From Tolypocladium sp. Sup5 PDA-1 (Eukaryota > Ascomycota > Sordariomycetes > Hypocreales > Ophiocordycipitaceae), in NCBI GenBank assembly GCA_000750105.3, contig JPHH03000010.1, positions 310,001 to 374,000 on the forward strand: a DNA stretch of 64,000 nucleotides, given 5' to 3'. Positions 55,575 to 64,000 of the stretch are shown piece by piece. Every line of letters begins with the position of its first letter. The first letter of the stretch is position 1. A model generated the notes under the pieces. That model did not search any database and was not told the DNA's origin. It saw only the letters and a program-made list of their open reading frames with translations. The position numbers and the translations under genes are program-made.

Positions 55575-58059
55575 GCTACGGGGCCGCCAAGTCGGTCATG
55601 TCGGGCCAGGGCTTTCTACAGCCGTGAGGCTCCAGCCATGGCACCGCGGTCGGGCAGGCGGTGTGAAGCAGCAGGCTGTCGAGACTCAACGCGTTTCGCC
55701 AGGTGACGTCGGCTGAGGCTCGTCGGGATGGGGCGGAGCAGAGACAGGCAGGGTCCATCCTGAGTCGTGGTTCGGCAACAGATCGACGCTAGCGTGACCA
55801 ACTTGCAGTCCAATTGGGGGACCTGGAATGGTCAGCCACACCAAGGTGAAGCCTACGAGTACAGTACGTCGAGTCCATTGGCTCTAGAGGAGGATGCAGC
55901 GCTGGGCATTGGTTTGGTGGATTGTCGCGCTCCCGGGCGCAGCAGACGCTCATCAAAAGCTTGTCTCCTTCATTCTGACCTGACCCCTCGAGGAGAGTCA
56001 TGACACGGCGGGTGACTGCGGGGCGAGGAGGCAAATTGCATCATTACCTAATACTACGGACTCCGGAACAGCTCCAACCGAGCCCCTCGCACTCATCAGT
56101 AACACGCCGCAGAGTGCGCTGGCGGACACTTCGACTACGGATTCCATGACACACAGGGATCGGCCGGCACCGCGAAGGAAGCGGTCAAGGCGGTTCAGCA
56201 GCTATTTCTGTACATACTGCAGGCTTTTATTGATTTACTTTCGCAGACAGTCACGGCACCCCCGTTCCTTTGCAGCAAACAGAAGGCCCTGTTTCGAGCC
56301 TGGATCGACTACTCCGTACGAAGTACATACGGAACTATTCCTGACTTGTCAACAAGTTGTTGGCGACGCAAAGCTTGTCTGCCGGCGGCTCACGAGGCGC
56401 CCCGTCCCAACCTTGTCAGACCCCTGCCCGTTTGTGGGCCGCGCAGAAGCGACACCACAGTCAGATATGACACAGGAAGATCGCCCGGCACCATCGAGGG
56501 GGCCCCTGCAGCGCGGTCGCTTTGAGGCCAGCAGGCGCGCATTGCCACGTTTGCGACAAGGGCGCATCAAGGGCTCTGTGCTCTTACATTGATGTTGATG
56601 CCAAGGTGAGGGCGAGTCAGGGCGGTCGGTTGGAGGATACCGAGCAAGAGACCGGAACAAAGAGGGGCCGCTTCAATCATAATCGTACGGACTACGGATA
56701 CAGACCTTACGATTAGTGCATCCAACGGACTGGGGCAAATGAGCGAATCTCCGTGTCATCGCACCGGTGGGAGCTCGTACATCCGGTGCGGTGACACGAG
56801 ATGACCCCGTATTGGGTCACACAAAGGGGAGGAGAGTGAGGGGAGGGAGACGAGACAACTACTCGTACTCGTAGTCCGTAGTCCGTGCTTCGTACCCGGG
56901 CAACTTAATTAAGCGGCAGTCGAGTTGGGCAGGGCGTCGCGTGCGCCATGCCTAGTTGCGGACGGCGGCGTGTTGGTGGTTGCGCGAGCGGGAGCTGAGG
57001 TGAGCTGCGGGAGTGTTGGTGGCGTTGCGCTGATGATGAACCAACGCGAGGCATGGATTCCTTTGACGCCGGGGGATGCCTTGCTTTTGATGCTCGAGAA
57101 GTGCCGTCTGTTTCTACAGAAGAGCAAGGGATTGGCTCCTTGATGGATTCCAGGATTCCATGATTCCCATGATTCCATGATTCATTGCGATGGCATGCTC
57201 GGTTCGGCGAGATGCAAGCCGCGACACGAACTGCGCCCCCACCCTGGAGCGGAGGTGGCGGCTCTCGCTCGGCATTTAGCACCATTTAGCAGATAATTGC
57301 AGGCCTTTCGCCGCATTGCCGCGCTGTGAGTGGCCGGGGCACGGTGAGTCTGCCGCGCTCTCGTCCGCAAACGGGCTAGCTGAATTCGGGAAACCATCCG
57401 GGCAGCAAATGTGGGGATCTGCATTCCTACGGTACATACGATCCGGACTTTGTGCACGCGACACGCTGCTGTAGTCGGCCTGGCCTGAGGGCACACGAAA
57501 CAACCTTAATTTGGAGGGTGGAGGTGCTGGAGACTGGACGGGCTGAGCACCGCAGTGAGGTGAGCACCAGGTCCAGCTCGCTTCCGCAGCAGCTGCGGCA
57601 CCGTCTAGGTACCTACCGGTTCGGTGACGCCCGCCCGGGGCGGCCTTGGCCGACGACGCCAGAAGCACCTGCCTTCCCTACGGACCTCCCTAGGGCGCGC
57701 CAGGTGGAGATGCAGAGGGGGGTCGTGAAGCGTAACACAAGGTGCAATTTGATCCCGCTCCCATTCATCCCATCCCTCCCCTCCCATCCGTCCCTCCTCT
57801 TCCTTCGCCATCTGCCTGCCGTTCTCTGGTCGGGTAGGGCTGTGACTGACGTGCGCTCGCTCGCTTCTCGCTTCAACAGCGGTGCGGCACAGCAGCAGAG
57901 CAGCAGGGTCCACGGTCCACGGTCCATGCATCTCGCGGCAGAACCAGTGAACTACCGATCCGATCCGATCTGTTACTGTTTCTGTTTCTGTTTCTGTCGG
58001 TGTATGTTGGACGCCCGCCTTCACTCTCTTGACCTGTCGGATTCTCTCGTTCATTCACC
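55575..58059. promoter_or_regulatory. Long divergent intergenic / regulatory region
   Basis: 2.5 kb between the Zn2Cys6 gene and the sulfatase gene, both reading outward. No coding exon was found. Several ACTCCGTA / TACGGA motifs occur (for example 56310-56332 and about 56684-56700 and 56865-56898). Close to the sulfatase start are a GATCC microrepeat (about 57957-57970) and a TTTCTG repeat (about 57976-57997) in the presumed leader. A repeated ATTCCATGATT unit is at 57142-57182. Confidence 0.45.
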
Positions 58060-60741
58060 ATGGCGTACCATCACGACCATCACGACCGTCCCGACCATCA
58101 CGACAGCCGTCACCACTTGCCGCGGCGCTCCTCGTCGCCCAGCCGCTGCCGCCTCGACATGGCCTCGAGCTCGACCAGCCAGCACTTTGCCGGCACTCTG
58201 ACCTCCGCTCGCTTCGCTGCTAGACGCATTGCCCTGGCCCTGACCTCGCGCTTCGCAAACCGACGCTTCGCCTTTGCCACGGCCGCCGTCGCCATCATCG
58301 GCGCTAAAGCCGTCCACCTCTACGCTCATTTCGCCGCCCTGCCCACGTCCGACGTGCTACGTTATGGCCTCTCCTTCTTTACCCAGGATGCCGTCTTCCT
58401 CCTCGTCCTCCGCTTCCTCCTCGACTCCCAGCTCTTCGCCAACCTGCGCTGGCTGGGCATCATCGCCACCACCCTGGCCACGGCTGTGGTCCTCGCCGTG
58501 CTGTTCCTCGCGGCCATCAACATCTCCTTCTTCGCCGTCGCGGGCTCCGAGCTCCACTGGCGTAACATTGCCGTTGCCGGCGACTCCAACTCGTGGACCA
58601 TGCTCCTGACGGGCCTCTTCTCGTGCTCATTGGTCCTCGGTGCCGTCCTCTTCCTCGCCTGGGCCCTGCAGGATTTTTCCTACATCGTCGCCGGTGTGGC
58701 CTTGGATATCATCAAGTGGCCATTTTCCTTCCTAATCAGCAGGATCCCCTACCGGCGGTGGCGCATGCCGCGAAACGTCAGGTACGAGCACATCCCACAG
58801 CACGATGTCGAGGGTGCCGTCGAGCCCAAGTTCAAGGGCGAGGACTCTTCTTCCCCTGGGCGAGGCTCCCAGGGCCCGCCGCCCGTGTCGTCGAAATGGA
58901 TGGTGGCCTTGTACGTGCTGGTCGGCCTCGGGCTGCTGGTCCAGGTCGTCACCACCCTTATCCGCCCCGACGAGAGCTCCCTGAGCTTCATGTCGTGGAC
59001 CCTGCCGCTGCTACCCTTTGTCGACTTCGCGCACTCGTCGCCGACCCTCGCCGGCCTGCTGCCCTTCCACGGCTCCAGCATCAACCTCAGCTGGGACAAC
59101 CGCACTGCCCTCGCCGACCCGATACAGTTCTCCTGGCTGCCCAAGGAGACATCGCTCCCGGGCTTTGAGGACTGGTACGAGAACCTGGAGCACTACCGCG
59201 CGTCCGAGGATCCCCTCAAAATCTCCAACATGGACGACGAGCTGCTCCCCGAGCTCAGGAACAAGCTGCGCGACGTCAACATTCGGCACGTGATGCTCAT
59301 CAAGCTCGAAAGCACCCGCAAGGACGTCTTCCCAATCAAAAAGGACGGCCTTATCTGGAAGCGCCTGACCAAGTCGTTCAAGAACGAATCGTTGCCCCAG
59401 GAGGCGCATGGCCGGCTGGCCACGCTCACCAAAAATGCCAACTTCCTGACCGGCGATTACGGCGATGGCTTTGAGCATGCCGAGGCGAAGCAGCGCGGCG
59501 GAATCAACGTCAACAATGCCCACACCACCAGCACCTACACGCTCAAGAGCTTGGCGGGCACCCTCTGCGGGCTGACGCCGCTTGTCGCCGATTTCAACGC
59601 TGAGGAGTCACACCACATCTACCAACCATGCTTGCCGCACATTTTCAACGCCTTCAATAAGGTAAATCACGGAGGCGATGCGGCCGCCAGAGACGACTTT
59701 ACCTCGTTCAAGTGGCGCTCCATGTTTATGCAGTCTGTGACCGACACCTACGATAAGCAAGATGCCGAGATGCCCCTCCTGGGCTACGTCAGGGAGAACC
59801 TGGTCACCAAGGAGTACCTGCAGAGTGGCGCGGCCAAGTTTGGCAAGGTCAACATGTCTGACATCAACTACTACGGCATGCCCGAGATCGCCATCAAGGA
59901 CTACGTCCGGGACGCCTTCGCGTCGGCCAAGAAGAACAACGAGCGAGTCTTTTTATCCCACCTGACGAGCACGACGCATCACCCCTTTGCCATCCCCGAG
60001 GATGAGAAATACATCCCCCTGGCGAGCGAGAAGAAGCTGGATGACTTGTCGCACTACATCAACGCCGTCGGCTACGTCGACCGCTGGCTGGGCCAGATTT
60101 TGGAGATCTTGGAACAGGAGGGCGTTGCCGACGAGACGCTGCTCGTCCTTGTGGGCGATCATGGCCTCTCCATTGCCGAAAACGGGGGTATCACTCCGTA
60201 CTACAACTCGAACGTTGGCAACTTCCACGTCCCCATGGTGCTCTCCCACCCCAAGCTGCCGCATATCGACATCAACGATGCTGTGGTCTCTCTGCAGATC
60301 CTGCCGACCATCCTCGACCTCCTCATGGAGACCGGCTCGCTTTCCCAAGCAGAGAAGGAGGCCGCGCACGACATGGTTCGAAATTACGAGGGCCAGTCTC
60401 TAATCCGGCCACTGCGCAAGTCGTCGGACAAGACTGGCGAGGGCGATTGGCAGTACACTGTCATGAACCCGGGCCGCGCTACACTCTCCGTCCGCGACGC
60501 CCGCAAACCCGACTATCGCCTCATCGTGCCCATTGTTGACGACACCGAGTGGCGCTTCACCGACCTATCCAAGGACCCCCACGAGGAGGTTCCCATTCTC
60601 TCGTTTGGCTTCGTCGCGTTCCTCCGCGCCGTCGAAACGAAGCACGGCATCGACGCCGCCAAGTGGGCAGAGGAGGGCGCCTTTATGACCCGCTGGTGGG
60701 TTGAGGAAAACAACAAGCGCTGGCGTTACGATCCGAATTAA
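58060..60741 (+). CDS. Membrane sulfatase-domain protein (LTA-synthase/phosphotransferase-like)
   Basis: An intronless gene of 893 aa. The N-terminus is His/Asp/Arg-rich, then several membrane helices (about residues 70-230, plus one near 285-305) precede a large outside-facing alkaline-phosphatase-fold domain. Catalytic features: LIKLESTRKDVFP near residue 415 (the Thr/Ser of LESTR is the nucleophile) and LVGDHGLS near residue 705 (metal-binding Asp-His), with LTSTTHHPFAIP between them. The fold is shared by sulfatases, lipoteichoic acid synthases and phosphoethanolamine transferases; the membrane-then-ectodomain layout fits the latter two. In fungi these LTA-synthase-like proteins have no settled substrate; transfer of a glycerophosphate- or ethanolamine-phosphate-type group to glycans is possible. 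Confidence 0.88.
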   Translation: MAYHHDHHDRPDHHDSRHHLPRRSSSPSRCRLDMASSSTSQHFAGTLTSARFAARRIALALTSRFANRRFAFATAAVAIIGAKAVHLYAHFAALPTSDVLRYGLSFFTQDAVFLLVLRFLLDSQLFANLRWLGIIATTLATAVVLAVLFLAAINISFFAVAGSELHWRNIAVAGDSNSWTMLLTGLFSCSLVLGAVLFLAWALQDFSYIVAGVALDIIKWPFSFLISRIPYRRWRMPRNVRYEHIPQHDVEGAVEPKFKGEDSSSPGRGSQGPPPVSSKWMVALYVLVGLGLLVQVVTTLIRPDESSLSFMSWTLPLLPFVDFAHSSPTLAGLLPFHGSSINLSWDNRTALADPIQFSWLPKETSLPGFEDWYENLEHYRASEDPLKISNMDDELLPELRNKLRDVNIRHVMLIKLESTRKDVFPIKKDGLIWKRLTKSFKNESLPQEAHGRLATLTKNANFLTGDYGDGFEHAEAKQRGGINVNNAHTTSTYTLKSLAGTLCGLTPLVADFNAEESHHIYQPCLPHIFNAFNKVNHGGDAAARDDFTSFKWRSMFMQSVTDTYDKQDAEMPLLGYVRENLVTKEYLQSGAAKFGKVNMSDINYYGMPEIAIKDYVRDAFASAKKNNERVFLSHLTSTTHHPFAIPEDEKYIPLASEKKLDDLSHYINAVGYVDRWLGQILEILEQEGVADETLLVLVGDHGLSIAENGGITPYYNSNVGNFHVPMVLSHPKLPHIDINDAVVSLQILPTILDLLMETGSLSQAEKEAAHDMVRNYEGQSLIRPLRKSSDKTGEGDWQYTVMNPGRATLSVRDARKPDYRLIVPIVDDTEWRFTDLSKDPHEEVPILSFGFVAFLRAVETKHGIDAAKWAEEGAFMTRWWVEENNKRWRYDPN

Positions 60742-62263
60742 TACTCGATATAATATCTCTTCTTTTTCATCCCCGTTTTTTAAACGGCGCTCTGGCGTGC
60801 ATATCACTGTTTTTTTATTGCATTTTCACCCCGTTTCTTTTCTTGTTGAACAGCTTGTCCGTTTTCAGGCGAATGGGTTGGAATAAACTCGATCTATAGT
60901 TATAACGGTTGGCTATCCTGCACGGACTCTTGAGAGTGAAGTGCTTGGGACATGTTGCGGTGACTTGATGACTTGATGGTTGAGGAAGTGATGGGGACGA
61001 AAGAGACGCTACACCGTGTGACGAGCAAGTGAAAGAGCGTGTGAAAGAGAGTAAAAGAGCCGGGTACAAGACGAAGAAGACACAACAATACAGTGGCATT
61101 TGATCACCGCCGAACGCTATAAATTGCTTGACTCGTCGCCGATGCGACCCGGATGAATGATGCCTTTACTTGACTGCTTGCCACCTCGAAGTGTGCTGTG
61201 GAAGGACTGTGGTGATTCAGAGGGACGCTCGAATAGCCAGTCGTCAGCCCTGGGGATAGAGGCAGTACACCCGCTCTGGTTGACATCTCTGCGCGTTTAC
61301 TCGAGCAAAACTGCGAGGATGACATGCGATCGAGACCAAGGCAGCATGTCATGTCCGACATCGGCCGGCTGGTATATTCCCGGCGTCACGACCACGAAGC
61401 CGTGTAGCTACTGGCGAACATCGGATTCGAGAGATCATGTACATGCTGAGCGAAGTATGTATTCCCTGATGAACCGGCCGTTCTCATCGTGGGATGCTCA
61501 GCGAAGTCTTCCCTCTCCGTTACTGTCATGCCTGTGGTCTTTCATGCCGCCGGCGAAGGATATCCCGCGAGTGCAGGGGTAGCTCGCCAGTCCCGAGAGA
61601 AGGCACCGTCCAGCTCGTCCATTCACCTCGTGGACTTGGACGACGTACCGGAGAGCGAGTGTCGGCATGGTCACCAAGTGTATACATGCTGCACCAGTGC
61701 ACACACCCCTGCGCACCCGATGAGCCTGTGGCTGCCAAGTTCTCGGCGTCCTCGCGAGAGACACGCATCCTTCCAGGCCCAGAGTCCTACACCCGGAGGA
61801 ACACATGGACCCGGCACGGGGCCCCTAACTCTGACCGAACCGTGGCGACCGCTTCTCTCGTGTTCGTCCTCGGGGGCATCCTCCAGCAGAACCGCGACAT
61901 GTGCGAGCCAGGGGCTTCGTGTGCCTGGAGTCATGCACGAGTGAGTGGTTCGACAAGCTCAACGCCCTTGGTCGAGATGGACAGCCCGTGTTACGAGCTT
62001 TTCCAGCAATTCAAAGAGACAAAAAAGGGGGAAGAGGCAACGAAGGCCGCCTCAAAAATGGGAGGAAAACCGAGAACTTGATTGCTGAGACTATGAAGCG
62101 ACGAGAGTCCATCTGATTCAGCGGCTTAAGATAGCTGATTGAAGGGTTGTCTTCCCTTCATGGCACATGGAGGTACAGAACGATGATGCCAGAACGCACA
62201 AGTAGTTTCATGGCTTAAGGATACACAGATCCGCATACTGGGAACTTCGGAATCGCGGTATCA
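60742..62263. other. Intergenic region
   Basis: About 1.5 kb after the sulfatase gene without a supported gene. Frames of up to 195 codons exist (for example 61494-62081, plus) but have no recognisable motif and overlap several others, so they are treated as chance. Confidence 0.4.
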
Positions 62264-62750
62264 CAGCTGGATCAGCTCGACGAGGAAACCATCATTAACT
62301 TCATCTCCAACCCCGAAGTCATGCCCGTTGTCCCTCGCGACCAGCGATTCCCGATGCATACCGTTCCGGCCTACCAGGCTCCAACTGCGGACGTGACGGG
62401 GCTCATGGCCTCTCAAAACGCTCTCCCCACGACTGGGGAAGCAAACATCGAGATTCTCAACTTTGGCCGGGGTGAGAAAAATGCGACTCCAAGTGCAACA
62501 ACACATGGTGCCGAGGCTCAGGTCTACCGTATGGGCGGGTTGACAGCGCATTGGGTAGCTGAGCCCTTGCCAGACATGAAGGTGTCCCGACGCATATCCG
62601 GCCCCCGGAGGTGGAAGTCTATCGGAGATCTGCGGGCAAGGAGGGATCCGCATGGAGCGAGGCTGCAGATGTCTGGGCCTTGGGCTTACCGGTCAGTCGT
62701 TTCCCATCATTGACGCGCTGGGTACGCAGCCGTGGCTAACGGGCAATTAT
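62264..62750 (+). pseudogene. Remnant of a GMC / pyranose-oxidase-like sugar oxidoreductase
   Basis: A readable stretch begins QLDQLDEETIINFISNPEVM (62264) and continues through NIEILNFGRG to QVYRMGGLTAHWVAEPLPDM (ends about 62580). The GGLTAHW block resembles the GGMSTHWTCATP segment of GMC-type pyranose oxidases that contacts FAD. After it the frame appears to change (RPPEVEVYRRSAGKEG) and the expected C-terminal domain is absent; the N-terminal dinucleotide-binding fold (GxGxxG) is not found upstream. A decayed fragment is therefore the best reading, with modest confidence. Confidence 0.4.
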
Positions 62751-63450
62751 GGCTTTGTGAGCTCAGGCTGGAGCCTCTTATATCGCCATGGGGTGACACC
62801 TTGAGTTCTGCAATCGAGCTGGGCGGGCCGGCGCCGCGGTCTTGGCTGCAAAACGTTGCCCTGACAGTGGAAAAAGTAACGTGAAGCTGTGATTTACTCC
62901 AAGATGAAGCGAATCTACGTCTGCTAACACGGAGATGTCGCTCTGCAGATCTCTCCACGCATGAGAGATCAGCTCTGGTCTAGCAAACTCGAGTCATTCC
63001 GCAAAGCCAAAAAAAAGTCTCCAAAGGACGTAGACTCCCTTCCAAACACTGTAAAGTTGATGGTGGTTACGGTCCCGAAAGGTTGATGTTCCATGACAGA
63101 CCTTTTGTCGTATCTATGGCCATACTCCATAGATCCAAGCCTCAGCCAAGGGACTTTTCCGTCGCCCCTCCTCCCGTGCTGTAGGCATGCCTGGCTCACA
63201 AGGCTCACCCGGCTCACCTACGACGCTCGATGGCGGCTATGTAGTCCACCTGTCGTCAGCCCGGAGAGTACCACGCCAAACGAGAGATATAGAGGCAGTA
63301 ATGACTCGCCCCTGGTAACACCACGACAGCCGGCACCCTCCTCTCGTCACCACCGGAACACGCAGGCCTTCGGTTCTCGGCGGCTAGCTCCATCACCCAT
63401 CACGACGCGCGCGTCGTCATCGCGTCGACCAGTGCCATCCCCAGCCCGCC
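62751..63450. other. Intergenic region
   Basis: About 700 bp with nothing recognised on either strand. Confidence 0.3.
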
Positions 63451-63511
63451 ATGACCTCGTACTCGTACAACACGTCGCCCTCCCCCTCGCAAGACCCCCT
63501 GGAGCGCCGGT
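63451..63511 (+). CDS. Possible first exon of a gene running off the window
   Basis: An ATG at 63451 opens MTSYSYNTSPSPSQDPLERR, a Ser/Pro-rich start, ending at a consensus-like donor (GCCG|GTATGT, 63512). The remaining 490 bp show no clear acceptor with a family-like exon, so the gene, if real, would have a long intron or continue beyond 64000. Weak evidence: composition and donor only. Confidence 0.2.
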
Positions 63512-64000
63512 ATGTTCCGTCACAACGGCCCTGGAGCGGGTGGCGCGCCGAAGGATCAAGGCCCCCGGACGGGGCTCGCCGGTACGAACTGATGGCGTGG
63601 CCCGGCTCTCGACGCGGCGGGAAGGAAGGGGGGGGGATACGAACGGCCGCTTTTGCGGTGTCGGAGGTGCCTGGTGGAAGCATCGTGGAAGGTGAGCGGT
63701 AAGTTGTATCGTTGCAACAGAGGAGGTTGCCGTGTGGATGGGTGAGTTCTTCTAGAAGAGACGTTTTGAATTCTAGAAGAGAAGTCTCGGCGAAGCCGTG
63801 CAAGTGCAAGTCCACAGCATCTCGAGTGTCACTCACTGCCCGCCGTGTAAGCAGGACTCGTAGACGTTGAAGATGTACACCAAATAGTCTTGCGCCTGCA
63901 AACACTCAGTAATCTCATACAACTCGAATCAGAAAGGGAGTCTGTCCAAGGGAACTGAGTACACCACGCCCCTTTCGGTCTTGGACAAGCACCTCACCTC

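Noticed and set aside
61494..62081. A 195-codon plus-strand frame in the region after the sulfatase gene
   Set aside because: Overlaps several equally long frames, no recognised motif, no plausible splice context.

Overview
The window reads as nuclear chromosomal DNA of a filamentous ascomycete (Pezizomycotina; Sordariomycetes, probably Hypocreales). The pointers are short GT-AG introns of about 45-70 bases in most genes, a class II hydrophobin, a fungal Zn2Cys6 regulator, intron-bearing tRNA-Ile genes, fungal-type GST, PRISE, VBA and DAL5-like families, and GC-rich genes separated by AT-richer gaps. Nothing bacterial, viral or organellar was seen. Exon joins were worked out by hand from splice signals and reading phase and are given in each entry.

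Layout. 0-13 kb: the 3' part of a CaaX-box (prenylated) protein, a PsiD/phosphatidylserine-decarboxylase-like enzyme, a GST, a PEBP protein, a VBA-type MFS exporter, a PRISE-type reductase and an Asp-nucleophile alpha/beta hydrolase. 14-21 kb: two intron-containing tRNA-Ile(AAT) genes about 0.8 kb apart, a heavily broken conserved fungal gene, a secreted EGF + beta-propeller protein, a Nudix hydrolase and a frameshifted NTF2/SnoaL-like gene. 21-26.3 kb: a beta-lactamase-fold hydrolase followed on the same strand by an adenylation-thiolation-reductase (NRPS-like) enzyme, a possible small metabolite locus. 26.3-32.5 kb: an AT-rich, gene-poor island with a CorA-like protein that stops before its membrane helices and a 38-residue GATA-like zinc-finger microprotein. 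32.5-38.1 kb: a secreted ferritin-like (Rds1-type) protein, a GPI-anchored protein and an amino-acid permease. 39-44 kb: a dynamin relic, then a cytochrome P450 and a terpene synthase transcribed divergently, the clearest secondary-metabolism locus. 45-53 kb: a class II hydrophobin, an anion:cation-symporter MFS gene of ten exons with an odd splice acceptor, succinyl-CoA:3-ketoacid CoA transferase, an AhpD-like protein ending in a peroxisomal signal, and a DIC1-type mitochondrial carrier. 53-64 kb: a Zn2Cys6 regulator, a long 2.5 kb intergenic region, a large membrane sulfatase/LTA-synthase-like enzyme, and a remnant of a GMC-type sugar oxidoreductase.

How the genes may work together (inference). 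The terpene synthase would make a scaffold that the divergent P450 oxidises. The reductase-type NRPS-like enzyme would activate and reduce a carboxylic acid, with the neighbouring beta-lactamase-fold protein as a candidate acyl hydrolase or transferase. The SCOT, dicarboxylate carrier and AhpD-like genes lie together around mitochondrial/peroxisomal carbon metabolism. Many relics (two frameshifted genes, a dynamin fragment, an oxidoreductase fragment, a truncated CorA-like gene) and a 17-bp inverted-repeat element present at two sites suggest a rapidly turning-over accessory region.
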